64,000 bases of DNA. Source: Bacillota bacterium. GTDB lineage: Bacteria; Bacillota; Clostridia; Lachnospirales; Lachnospiraceae. Positions within the stretch are counted from its first letter, which is position 1. Each line of letters starts with the position of its first letter. This document shows positions 33,488 through 41,865 of this stretch, piece after piece. Where the stretch lies: NCBI GenBank assembly GCA_023436225.1, contig JAEZKA010000052.1, positions 1 to 64,000 on the forward strand, in the 5' to 3' direction. Below the pieces are notes generated by a model. The model saw only the letters and a program-made list of their open reading frames with translations, was not told the origin of the DNA and did not search any database. The position numbers and the translations under genes were made by a program.

Positions 33488-35638
33488 ATGCAAGAATTTA
33501 ATATAGTAGGACATAACATACAACTATCTACGGAAAGAACAAATTTCTATAAGCTAGAAATGAAATATAATAAGTTAGCAGAAGAAGCTGAATTTAAGTT
33601 AAGAGCAGCTTGGAAGAGATTGGGTGGATTTAAAGCAGTTGCAGAAAAGCTTGATAATGATGCGAAAATTATCTTCTGGAGTTTAATTGATGAATCTATT
33701 AAATACCTACAATTACAGAAAGTATTTTCAGTAGACGAAAATTTACTGGCAAAAAGGTGTGAGCAATTCTTCTATGATGAATTTGGTGAAGACTTTGAAA
33801 CGAGTGTAATAGAGGCATATTATGAGGTAATGAGCTCAAAAGCCGAAGCTGAGCAATACCGAAGAGATCGGAAGGCTAGTCGTAGCAAAATGGTTGGGTA
33901 TGGATTTGGCATATCTGGCGCACTAAAAGCATCTGCGCAAGCAGGAGCATTTAATGCTGTAACAGGAATGGGGCATTCAGTTGCAAATATATTAGGTAAT
34001 GTAGGATCAAGTATTGATGCATCTTCAAAACTGGAGAGTCTTTATAAAGATAAAAATAGGTTAGATAAATTGGCAAATGGAATGAAGAATGTAGCATATA
34101 AGATTGGTAATGAGGTGATGCTAGTAGTAGAAAAGAACACCAACATTAGATATGATGGACCGGCTAAGTCTGACCGGGAAGAAGCTATTTCTATTATAAG
34201 AAATCTTCAGAATAACAAAATTCCTAGTGAAAATGTTATAGAGTACATAGTTAAAGCTCTAATATTAAATCCATTTAATCCTACTTTGTATGAGTTTGCC
34301 ATTACTAAGTATGGTGATAAAGAAATTGAAATAGAAAGAATGGCAGCTTTCTTTGGTTATGATATGAAACCTTTTAAGACTACATTTGTTGAAAAACTTT
34401 ATGGTGGTATTGAGAAAAAAACATTTTCGTCAGAAGAAGAATTACTAAGTTTAAAAAAGCAGATTATTGAGAAATGTAGTTTTTATGGTGTAGAACATAT
34501 CAAATATACTTCTGTTTTGGATGATAAATGGATAATGATAGATGAGGAATTAAGAACTGTTGAAGGAGTTATGTATGATACCAGAACTATAGCTAATAAT
34601 GTTAAACTAGATATATTAGTATATAATGATTATGTTTCTGGGAAGAACTTTGATGAAATTAATTTGTTGGATCAACATCAGTTACAAGAAACTATCGAAC
34701 AAGTTAAAAATTTAAAGTATCAAACCACACAATTCTTAGAGATTGTAGAAAATCGTATTAGGAGTACAATAGCACCTTTTATTGAGAAACAAATAGTAAT
34801 TAGTCGTCTATCAAATCCGAATACATTTATTTATGAATTGAAAGACATTGTTACTAAATCAAGTTTTTATGAGAAAATGGCTAATAGAATTAAGTTTAGT
34901 GATTTTTATAATGATAAAAAGAATAAGGCTCCAAGTCTTTTTACTATGGTAGGTAAACCATTACTATATGAAGACAATACTTTGTTGGTAAGTTGGAAGA
35001 AGGGAATTATCATTACTACTCGACAGCTCATTTTATTTGATAAGTCGACAATAGAGAAAACAATTGAACTTTCTGAAATAAAGCGAGTAAGAAGGAATAG
35101 AGATGATATTGTTATCGAAACTAGGGGGAATACACCGGGAATTGAAGTTGGGAAAATTAGTGGATTAAATGCAAATATAGCAGATAATTATGTTACTGTA
35201 ATTTCAAACATAATAGCTGGAATTTCACACGCAAATTCTGAAAGTATTGAAACAAAGCTCAATGACATTATACAAGTAATAAATTACCAGAGCGTAAACA
35301 ATATTGATGTTCAAGATAAATCATCAGTTAATCACGATGAGATTATAGATGAGGTAGAAAAGAGTAATACACCAGTAACTCATATAGATGGAAAAAAAGA
35401 CAATATACTAAAAAAGACGGTTATTGTTATTTCTCACATATTGCGTTGGATTGTATTTGGTATTATGGCATTATTAACATTGGGAGCGTTTATAAACTCA
35501 GTTAAATCCGGAGTAATAATGCTAATATCCTTGGTATTTATGTGTCCCATTACATTTAGATTAATAAAAATTAAAATACCAGCTGCAGTACAAATAATTG
35601 TGTCGATTGTTGTAATGATCATTGCGCTTTCAATTTGA
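33488..35638 (+). CDS. Large membrane-anchored protein with glycine-rich segment and PH-like domain
   Basis: No named family recognised. The 716-aa product has a helical N-terminal region (about 1-140), a Gly/Ala-rich zipper-like stretch (GYGFGISGALKASAQAGAF, about 137-155), a long helical middle, a bacterial-PH-like beta segment (KKGIIITTRQLILFDKSTIE, about 500-519), and C-terminal transmembrane helices (about 640-716). Glycine-zipper plus helical domains are seen in membrane-acting defence or toxin proteins, so an anti-phage cargo role is possible but unproven. GTG 33473 is in frame; AAAGGA spacing favours ATG 33488. It is the last gene before attR, a usual cargo position. Confidence 0.68.
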   Translation: MQEFNIVGHNIQLSTERTNFYKLEMKYNKLAEEAEFKLRAAWKRLGGFKAVAEKLDNDAKIIFWSLIDESIKYLQLQKVFSVDENLLAKRCEQFFYDEFGEDFETSVIEAYYEVMSSKAEAEQYRRDRKASRSKMVGYGFGISGALKASAQAGAFNAVTGMGHSVANILGNVGSSIDASSKLESLYKDKNRLDKLANGMKNVAYKIGNEVMLVVEKNTNIRYDGPAKSDREEAISIIRNLQNNKIPSENVIEYIVKALILNPFNPTLYEFAITKYGDKEIEIERMAAFFGYDMKPFKTTFVEKLYGGIEKKTFSSEEELLSLKKQIIEKCSFYGVEHIKYTSVLDDKWIMIDEELRTVEGVMYDTRTIANNVKLDILVYNDYVSGKNFDEINLLDQHQLQETIEQVKNLKYQTTQFLEIVENRIRSTIAPFIEKQIVISRLSNPNTFIYELKDIVTKSSFYEKMANRIKFSDFYNDKKNKAPSLFTMVGKPLLYEDNTLLVSWKKGIIITTRQLILFDKSTIEKTIELSEIKRVRRNRDDIVIETRGNTPGIEVGKISGLNANIADNYVTVISNIIAGISHANSESIETKLNDIIQVINYQSVNNIDVQDKSSVNHDEIIDEVEKSNTPVTHIDGKKDNILKKTVIVISHILRWIVFGIMALLTLGAFINSVKSGVIMLISLVFMCPITFRLIKIKIPAAVQIIVSIVVMIIALSI

Positions 35639-35869
35639 CCTTAATATATGCTTTAATGACGATTGCGGTATTTGCATTTTTGGCATAAAAATTCTATAAA
35701 TATTAATAGAAAATAACATTGCTTAAGTGGAGAATACCGCAATAAACATTATAAAGAATAATCGGTCGCCCAAATGGTCGCCCTGACGTAAGGAATACAC
35801 GTTTGAGAACCTATCTTGGGATACGAAGCCTCCCAAGGACATGAATCCTAGATCATTAGGAGAGAAGTC
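35639..35869. other. Right end of the island, probable integrase arm region
   Basis: GGTCGCCC occurs twice at 35764-35771 and 35776-35783 (12-bp period), matching one copy at the left end. Inverted repeat CTTGGGA/TCCCAAG at 35815-35821 and 35831-35837, and nested GGAC/GTCC and CCT/AGG arms at 35837-35870, lead straight into the att core. No gene seen. Confidence 0.5.
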
Positions 35870-35913
35870 CTCTTAATCAGGGTGTCCAGGGTTCGAGCCC
35901 CTGGAGACGCACT
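35870..35913 (+). repeat. attR core: second copy of the 44-bp repeat
   Basis: Perfect match to 12305-12348, the 3' half of tRNA-Lys from the anticodon loop onward. The tRNA 5' half is missing here, so it is not a functional tRNA. The GC-rich tail and T-run after it (to about 35970) are an imperfect copy of those after the intact tRNA. Confidence 0.92.
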
Positions 35914-35990
35914 TATAAAGTATCAATTTTGAAGACTTAGGAGCTTCGGGGTTGGTGCTTTTTTGTTGTGTTAAAAAATCGAGACCTATA

Positions 35991-36050
35991 CAAAACGAGG
36001 GTAGATACACGACTGCGAACAAACCATGTCGAGTATTTACCCTCGTTTTG
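35991..36050. terminator. Long hairpin between the island and the sugar operon
   Basis: Perfect 13-bp arms CAAAACGAGGGTA and TACCCTCGTTTTG with smaller CGAC/GTCG pairing inside. No strong T-run on the plus strand. Candidate bidirectional terminator or mRNA-end structure. Confidence 0.5.
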
Positions 36051-36121
36051 GTATGGGCGGGACTTACATGCCGAAGTGGCTGTCTCATGATCTCGAATAT
36101 AATAATTGTCATGAAAAAAAT

Positions 36122-36199
36122 ATGAAACAAATGAAACATTGATGAAACAAATGTAAATATACTGTCTATATTGACTTAATATTGACTATATATTAAGAT
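36122..36199 (+). promoter_or_regulatory. Direct repeats and promoter before the LacI gene
   Basis: ATGAAACA occurs at 36122, 36131 and 36142. A promoter follows: TTGACT (36171-36176), 17-bp spacer, TAAGAT (36194-36199). The repeats lie just upstream of the -35, where an activator could bind. Confidence 0.45.
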
Positions 36200-36296
36200 T
36201 TATTATACAAATCACATAAAATTATACAAATTGGAAATAAGACTACTAAAAATGGAAAATGATATGTTTCAGAAAAAACTGAAAGAGGTGAAGTGG

Positions 36297-37301
36297 ATGC
36301 CGTTGACAGTAAGAGAAATTGCACAAGCAGCAGGTGTTTCTCCGGCTACTGTATCGAGATACTTTTCAGGTAGTAATGTTGTTAGTACAGAAGTAGCCAG
36401 AAAAATCGAAAGTGTTGTGGATGAGTATGGCTATAAACCAAAATCAAAAAAGTTCAAAGATAATGGGGTAATCGCTGTCTTGCTTCCTGATTTACAACTA
36501 GGTTTTTATAGTGAAATGATAAAGCTCTTAATCGATGAGATCCCTAAGTATAATTATCGGATCGTCTTTATTCCAATTATTGAAGGAAGTGAAGGCTATA
36601 AATTATTTTTTAAGGAGATGAATATTGTAGGGGTTATCTTTCTAGATGAAGCAATGGATAAAGATATTTTTAACTATATTTCATCGAAGAATGTTAAGAG
36701 AGTGATGTGTGCAGGTGCAACCCTTGCTGACAAAACACAGATGGTACATATTAATGATATGGCTGCGGCATATGAAGGAACGAAATACTTAATAAGTTTA
36801 GGGCATGAGAAAATTATATTCCTTTCGGATTTCATAAAAAATATTGGTTCATCATTTCAACGCTATGCTGGATGCAAGCGGGCACTTGAGGAGATTGGGA
36901 TTAGTTTAAATGATAATGAGATGTTAGGGTTAGGGAAAGTTACATATGAAAGTGGTTATCGTTTAACGAAGCAATTTCTAGAGAAGAAAACAGAATTTAC
37001 TGCTATCTTTGCATTTAGTGATGAAATGGCAATTGGTGCCATTTCTGCATTAAGTGATTTTGGTCTAAAGGTACCAGAGGATGTATCTGTTCTTGGATTT
37101 GATGATATATCACTGGCGAGTCGGGTTGTCCCGCGATTAACTACAGTACACCAGCCACTAAAGGAATTTGTAGTAAAGACATTAGAAATGTTTCAAGTAC
37201 TGGATAACAGTAATGATATTGTAGAACTTACACTACCATATAAGCTAATTATTAGGGAAACATGCTCGGAGAATAGAGGAGTAAAAATTTATGAAAAATA
37301 A
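36297..37301 (+). CDS. LacI-family transcriptional regulator
   Basis: Sugar-responsive DNA-binding repressor, 334 aa. The N-terminal helix-turn-helix MPLTVREIAQAAGVSPATVS with hinge precedes a periplasmic-binding-protein-like ligand domain; VLGFDDISLASRVVPRLTTVHQP is the family's C-terminal signature. In-frame upstream starts (TTG 36231, ATG 36252) lack good ribosome binding sites, while GAGG 8 bp before ATG 36297 fits. Its end overlaps the permease gene by 11 bp, so it is co-transcribed with, and probably controls, the downstream sugar-uptake operon. Confidence 0.92.
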   Translation: MPLTVREIAQAAGVSPATVSRYFSGSNVVSTEVARKIESVVDEYGYKPKSKKFKDNGVIAVLLPDLQLGFYSEMIKLLIDEIPKYNYRIVFIPIIEGSEGYKLFFKEMNIVGVIFLDEAMDKDIFNYISSKNVKRVMCAGATLADKTQMVHINDMAAAYEGTKYLISLGHEKIIFLSDFIKNIGSSFQRYAGCKRALEEIGISLNDNEMLGLGKVTYESGYRLTKQFLEKKTEFTAIFAFSDEMAIGAISALSDFGLKVPEDVSVLGFDDISLASRVVPRLTTVHQPLKEFVVKTLEMFQVLDNSNDIVELTLPYKLIIRETCSENRGVKIYEK

Positions 37302-38130
37302 GAAAACTCTAAACGGGATTTCATTTATATTGAGATGGTTATATTTATCCTTCTTCATACTAGTATCAACTGGTCCATTGCTATGGATCATAATGTCATC
37401 TTTCAAAACCAACAAAGAAATCTTGGCTTCTGCGTTTGCCTTACCTTCTAAATTGGGGTTAAGTGGTTATATAGCGGCTCTTGAATTTGCCCCTATTTTT
37501 AAATTTTATGGAAATAGTTTGATTATCGCAATCGCCAGTACCTTACTAAATATTCTTATCGTATCGATGGCGGCTTATATCTTAGCAAGATGCAAATTTA
37601 GGGGAAAGACATTTTTAACCTTAATACTATCCTCTTCCTTGTTAATACCGGTATCTGCATTACTCATGCCTATTTATATTATTATGACAAGGATTGGATT
37701 ATACGATACCAAAACAGGACTCATCCTTGTATATGCGGCATTAGGATTACCAACCTCATTATTTGTTATAAAGAGCTATTTTCAGGGAATTCCAGTCGAG
37801 CTGGAAGAGGCTGCTTATCTAGATGGTGCCGGATTTATCAGAACTTATTTTACAATTATATTTCCAATTGCAAAATCGGGTTTAGTTACGGCAGCAATAC
37901 TACAGTTTTTAACTTCATGGAATGAATTTATGTTTGCACTTATACTAACAAAAAGTAATTCGGCTAGGACATTACCAATGGCATTAAATTATTTTACTGC
38001 CCAGTTTTCATTTAATTACACGGCGATGTTTGCGGCATTAGCAATGGTAATTATACCCAGTATATTGATCTATACTATCTTGCAAGAGCAAATAACAGAG
38101 AGTATGGTAGCTGGATCGGTAAAAGGTTAG
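37291..38130 (+). CDS. ABC sugar transporter permease (MalG/LacG type)
   Basis: Inner-membrane permease of a CUT1-type carbohydrate importer, 279 aa with six hydrophobic segments. The EAA loop VELEEAAYLDGAGFIRTYFT (about residues 169-188) contacts the shared ATPase, and the end ITESMVAGSVKG is the MalG-type C-terminus. The gene order is unusual: this subunit comes first, the binding protein second and the MalF-type subunit third. No ATPase gene is in the cluster, so an MsmX-like general ATPase is inferred. Confidence 0.93.
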   Translation: MKNKKTLNGISFILRWLYLSFFILVSTGPLLWIIMSSFKTNKEILASAFALPSKLGLSGYIAALEFAPIFKFYGNSLIIAIASTLLNILIVSMAAYILARCKFRGKTFLTLILSSSLLIPVSALLMPIYIIMTRIGLYDTKTGLILVYAALGLPTSLFVIKSYFQGIPVELEEAAYLDGAGFIRTYFTIIFPIAKSGLVTAAILQFLTSWNEFMFALILTKSNSARTLPMALNYFTAQFSFNYTAMFAALAMVIIPSILIYTILQEQITESMVAGSVKG

Positions 38131-38193
38131 ATTAATTAGAATTTTTGACACTGCAGGGTCTAAAAAATATATAATGTTAAAAGGAGCTTACTT

Positions 38194-39528
38194 ATGAAAA
38201 AAAGATTTAAGAAAGTCACTAGCGTACTATTAGTCGGAGTAATGGCAATGAGTATGTTAACAGGTTGTGGAGCAAAAAGTGATACAAAGGAAACACAAAC
38301 AAGTGGGACAGAGGTTGCAAGTAATGTAGAAGTAAAAGAGGAGAATAATAGCAATGAAATAATTGAGATAAATTTTCCTACCTCTTGGGTTGGTGTTAGT
38401 ACCAGTACGGAATGGTTTAAAGACCGTCTTGAAGCGTTCAATAGTCAATATTCTGATAAGTATAAAGTCGTAGTAGAGGAGATTGCTGGTGATCAGGCTT
38501 ATGTAGATAAGCTTAAGGTTTTATATTCCTCCAATTCATTACCTGATGTTATCAGCGCGGGAGGATACAATGTGATTGATTCCATGAAGGATCAGATACT
38601 TGATTTAACTCCATACGTAGATGATACTTGGAAGGCTACGATGAATGATGTATGCTGGGATGTGAATTCTAGAGATGGCAGCATATATGGTATTCCATAC
38701 AGCAGACAGGTAATCGGATATTTCTATAATAAAGAATTATTTAATCAAGCGGGAATTAATGAGCCAGCTAAGACATGGGATGAGTTCTTTGAGCAATGTG
38801 ATAAATTATTAGCTGCAGGCATTACACCAATCTCAATGGATACCGCGGATTCCGGCTGGTTAACTTCTCTGTTTTTAGGTGCAATGATCGCATCTACTGA
38901 TGCAGGCGAAGAATTTATGAACACAACACTTCCCACCGATTATAATACCAAAGAATTTATTGAAGCTGCCACTAAAATTCAAACAATGTTTCAAAAGTAT
39001 ACGACCTCAGATGCAGTCGGTGGAAAATATGAGAATGGCGCAAGTAATTTCTTCATGGAAGAAACAGCAATTATAGCAAATGGACCATGGATGGTTAGTG
39101 ACTTTTATGATGCCAATATGGTAGAAGAAGGATTTGCCGATAAGATAGGAACAGCAATTTTCCCCGGTGATGTAATGTATAATAGCGGAAAAATCGGATT
39201 TAATATTGCAGCGAAAACGGATGAGAAAATTGAAGCATCTTTAGAATTTGTTAAATTTATGACTTCACAAGAAAGTCAACAAAAGCTATTAGAAATGACA
39301 GGTGATATCCCGGCCGATATTAATGTAAAATCAGATAATATCTATCCTGTTATTAATGAAATTTTAGAAAATGGTAATAAAGCAACCAGAAGTATTAATG
39401 ATTTCCAAAGCTTATGGTATTCCAATGTAGTGGATGAAATTAGTATTCAGTACCCATTGCTTGCTCAAGGGCAGATTACACCTGAGGAATTTGCAACTGC
39501 TTTAACTGAGGCAGCAAAGAAAAACTAA
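38194..39528 (+). CDS. ABC sugar-binding lipoprotein (family 1 extracellular solute-binding protein)
   Basis: Surface-anchored carbohydrate receptor of 444 aa. The signal peptide ends in lipobox LTGC (residues about 22-25), followed by a Ser/Thr/Glu-rich linker. Typical family-1 features include SWVGVSTSTEWFKD, LPDVISAGG, YGIPYSRQVIGYFYNKELF and IANGPWMVSDFY. AAGGAG precedes ATG. The substrate is probably an oligosaccharide or glycoside given the GH4 enzyme downstream. A strong hairpin follows, before the next permease gene. Confidence 0.92.
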   Translation: MKKRFKKVTSVLLVGVMAMSMLTGCGAKSDTKETQTSGTEVASNVEVKEENNSNEIIEINFPTSWVGVSTSTEWFKDRLEAFNSQYSDKYKVVVEEIAGDQAYVDKLKVLYSSNSLPDVISAGGYNVIDSMKDQILDLTPYVDDTWKATMNDVCWDVNSRDGSIYGIPYSRQVIGYFYNKELFNQAGINEPAKTWDEFFEQCDKLLAAGITPISMDTADSGWLTSLFLGAMIASTDAGEEFMNTTLPTDYNTKEFIEAATKIQTMFQKYTTSDAVGGKYENGASNFFMEETAIIANGPWMVSDFYDANMVEEGFADKIGTAIFPGDVMYNSGKIGFNIAAKTDEKIEASLEFVKFMTSQESQQKLLEMTGDIPADINVKSDNIYPVINEILENGNKATRSINDFQSLWYSNVVDEISIQYPLLAQGQITPEEFATALTEAAKKN

Positions 39529-39540
39529 CGAAGAACATCA

Positions 39541-39575
39541 CTTCTTTCCTCTATTCTATGGATAGAGGAAAGAAG
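39541..39575 (+). promoter_or_regulatory. Perfect 14-bp hairpin between binding-protein and permease genes
   Basis: CTTCTTTCCTCTAT/ATAGAGGAAAGAAG around TCTATGG. It lies 12 bp after the binding-protein stop and directly before the next ribosome binding site, the position where such hairpins protect the binding-protein mRNA and reduce permease expression. No T-run. Confidence 0.7.
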
Positions 39576-39591
39576 AAATGAGGTGACAAAA

Positions 39592-40464
39592 TTGCGTGTT
39601 AAAAAAAGAATGATAGTGTTATTTTTATTACCTTGCATTATATTATTTGCTTTGATTTATTTAATACCTATGGGAGTTGTTTTGGTAACCTCATTATTTG
39701 AATGGAGATCCGGTGGAGTATTCCGTTTTGTAGGCTTGAGAAATTATATTGAAGCATTTGTAAATGATACGAGAATGCATCAAGCACTTAAAAATACAGG
39801 TATTTGGGCTTTACTGCAATCTGTTATCCATGTGGGAATCGGTACTATTACAGCTCTAATATTGGCTAGAAGAAGAAGGGGTTGGAAAGTAATTAGAACC
39901 ATTATGATGATTCCTAATGTAATATCAGCAGCAGCGCTAGGTGTTATCTTTTTAAATGTATTCAATCCGAAATATGGATTACTTAATTCATTAATAAGTG
40001 CAATTACAGGGAACGATTTTTCGAAGAATTGGTATTTTGATCAAAATACGGCTTTCATTACTGTGACTTGGAGCTGGTTGCTATATGCTGGCTTAGTTAT
40101 GATCATTGTGCTTGCTGGTGTTATGTCCGTACCCAATGATATCATAGAGGCAGCAAATATCGATGGAGCTACCGGTCTAAAGATTGATTTCAGCATACGG
40201 TTACCTCTAATTCGTACCACGCTAGGAACTTGTGTAATCATATCAGCGACAAGTATGTTAAGAGAATTTGAGCTAATTTATCTAACCACCAATGGCGGAC
40301 CTGGAGTGACCACACTTAATTTGCCGCTATATCTTTACAAAACATCCATGACGGATAATAACTATGGATATGCAAATATGATGGGTGTTTTATTGATTAT
40401 ATTAGGAATCATTGTAGTGTTTGCAATTAATAAATTATTTAAAATGAATGAAGCAGATTACTAA
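39592..40464 (+). CDS. ABC sugar transporter permease (MalF/UgpA type)
   Basis: Partner permease of the CUT1 importer, 290 aa, about six transmembrane helices, with EAA loop DIIEAANIDGATGLKIDFSI (about residues 183-202). The start is TTG 39592 if GAGG at 39580-39583 is the ribosome binding site; GTG 39583 is the alternative and would add three residues. Followed 32 bp later by the GH4 gene. Confidence 0.92.
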   Translation: MRVKKRMIVLFLLPCIILFALIYLIPMGVVLVTSLFEWRSGGVFRFVGLRNYIEAFVNDTRMHQALKNTGIWALLQSVIHVGIGTITALILARRRRGWKVIRTIMMIPNVISAAALGVIFLNVFNPKYGLLNSLISAITGNDFSKNWYFDQNTAFITVTWSWLLYAGLVMIIVLAGVMSVPNDIIEAANIDGATGLKIDFSIRLPLIRTTLGTCVIISATSMLREFELIYLTTNGGPGVTTLNLPLYLYKTSMTDNNYGYANMMGVLLIILGIIVVFAINKLFKMNEADY

Positions 40465-40496
40465 TAATTTCATAAGAAATATGTAGGAGGATTAGA

Positions 40497-41864
40497 ATGA
40501 AGATTACAGTAATAGGTGGTGGGGGAGTACGCTCGATGTTTCTTGCAAAAAGCCTTGCTCACAGTGGAAAAAGATTAGGAATTACTGAAATTGTTTTCAT
40601 GGATGATAATGAAGAAAAGTTAAATATATATGGAAGAATGGCGAAGGAAGTTGCAAAACGAATTGACCCATCCATTTTATTTGAATTAACAACGGATCCA
40701 ATTGAAGCGGTAAAGGATGCTAATTATGTAATAACGACAATTCGTGTCGGTGAAGATGGTATGAGGGTGAGAGATGAAAGAATCGCTTTATCTTATCATC
40801 TGTTAGGACAGGAGACAACCGGTGCAGCAGGATTTTCTTTTGCAATGCGCTCTGTTCCTGTATTAGCTAGTTATTGTGAATTAATAAAGCAATATGCGAA
40901 GAAAGATGTTAAAGTATTTAATTTTACTAATCCAGCAGGTGTTGTATCACAAACCTTAAGAGATATGGGATATGATTTTACGTATGGTATTTGTGATGCA
41001 CCAAGTGGATTGCTGCATTCGATTGCAAAGGTGTATGGTGTTAGCCCGGATGAAATTACAGGTGAATGCTATGGTTTGAACCATCTATCGTATTTTAGAA
41101 GCGTTAAACTGAATGGTAAGGAGATTATGCAGGATTTACTACAGGATGATCGCATTTACCAGGAAACAGATATGCGCTTTTTCGATAAGGAGCTAGTTTT
41201 ACATATGGGAGGTCTCCTGAATGAGTATCTGTATTACTTTTACTATCCCGAAGAGGCAATTAACAATATATTGAATGCCAAGGTGACAAGGGGTGAAGTA
41301 ATTCAGGAAATTAATAGCGAGATGACCAAAGAATTATCTTTGATGGACATTGAAAATGACTTTGATCAATGCCTCAAGGTTTATGAGAAATGGTATAATA
41401 AACGTGAGATGGCTTATATGGCGAATGAGACAGGAATTCAAAGTCATAAAGCACCATTTCAATTCAATATTCATGAGAAAGACAACGGAGGCTATGCAGG
41501 GGTAGCTTTAAAATATATTGAAACTATCTTATCCGGAGAACCCAATGAAATGATTCTTTGTGTGCCAAATAACGGTGCAATCGAAGGGTTAATGGACACA
41601 GATGTAGTGGAAGTAAGTTGTACGATAACAAAGGATGGCCATATTCCACATAAGATAGAAAATCCAGGCGAGCTACAGATGGAATTAATTCGACGTGTAA
41701 AAGCCTATGAAAGACATGCATCAGCAGCGCTGAGAAATAGAAGTAGAGAAGAAGCTGTGGATTGTCTTATGTTACATCCACTGGTGAATTCGTATTCATT
41801 AGCGAAAGCATTGGTTGATCAATACATAAGCTTAAATTCAGATTATATTCAGGGGTGGAAGTAG
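40497..41864 (+). CDS. Glycoside hydrolase family 4 (NAD-dependent alpha/beta-glycosidase)
   Basis: GH4 enzymes cleave alpha- or beta-glycosides, often 6-phosphorylated, by an NAD+ and divalent-metal-dependent oxidation-elimination mechanism. The N-terminal Rossmann motif is ITVIGGGGVRSMFLA; family motifs NFTNPAGVV, GICDAPSG (metal-binding Cys) and GLNHLSYFRSV (metal-binding His) are intact. Length 455 aa is normal. AGGAGG precedes ATG. With an ABC importer and sugar kinase but no PTS gene, the imported glycoside may be unphosphorylated or phosphorylated after entry; exact specificity is open. Confidence 0.92.
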   Translation: MKITVIGGGGVRSMFLAKSLAHSGKRLGITEIVFMDDNEEKLNIYGRMAKEVAKRIDPSILFELTTDPIEAVKDANYVITTIRVGEDGMRVRDERIALSYHLLGQETTGAAGFSFAMRSVPVLASYCELIKQYAKKDVKVFNFTNPAGVVSQTLRDMGYDFTYGICDAPSGLLHSIAKVYGVSPDEITGECYGLNHLSYFRSVKLNGKEIMQDLLQDDRIYQETDMRFFDKELVLHMGGLLNEYLYYFYYPEEAINNILNAKVTRGEVIQEINSEMTKELSLMDIENDFDQCLKVYEKWYNKREMAYMANETGIQSHKAPFQFNIHEKDNGGYAGVALKYIETILSGEPNEMILCVPNNGAIEGLMDTDVVEVSCTITKDGHIPHKIENPGELQMELIRRVKAYERHASAALRNRSREEAVDCLMLHPLVNSYSLAKALVDQYISLNSDYIQGWK

Positions 41865-41865
41865 A

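Larger units (their letters stand above)
12305..35913. mobile_element. Genomic island of about 23.6 kb integrated in tRNA-Lys
   Basis: Bounded by 44-bp direct repeats at the 3' half of tRNA-Lys(CTT). Inside are excisionase and tyrosine integrase, a large serine recombinase, a DUF927 replication ATPase, ribbon-helix-helix protein, RadC-like protein and a cluster of restriction/defence genes. The interior is visibly more AT-rich than the flanking host genes. No relaxase, coupling protein or type IV secretion genes are visible, so self-transfer by conjugation looks unlikely; a mobilisable or satellite-like island is inferred. Confidence 0.9.

Noticed and set aside
12349..35869. Integrative conjugative element
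   Set aside because: No relaxase, coupling protein, VirB4-like ATPase or other secretion genes were found among the readable genes, so it is described only as an island.
35873..36139. Minus-strand frame across attR
   Set aside because: It is antisense to the tRNA fragment (tail ending CVSRGSNPGHPD is the usual tRNA shadow) and has no ribosome binding site or family resemblance.
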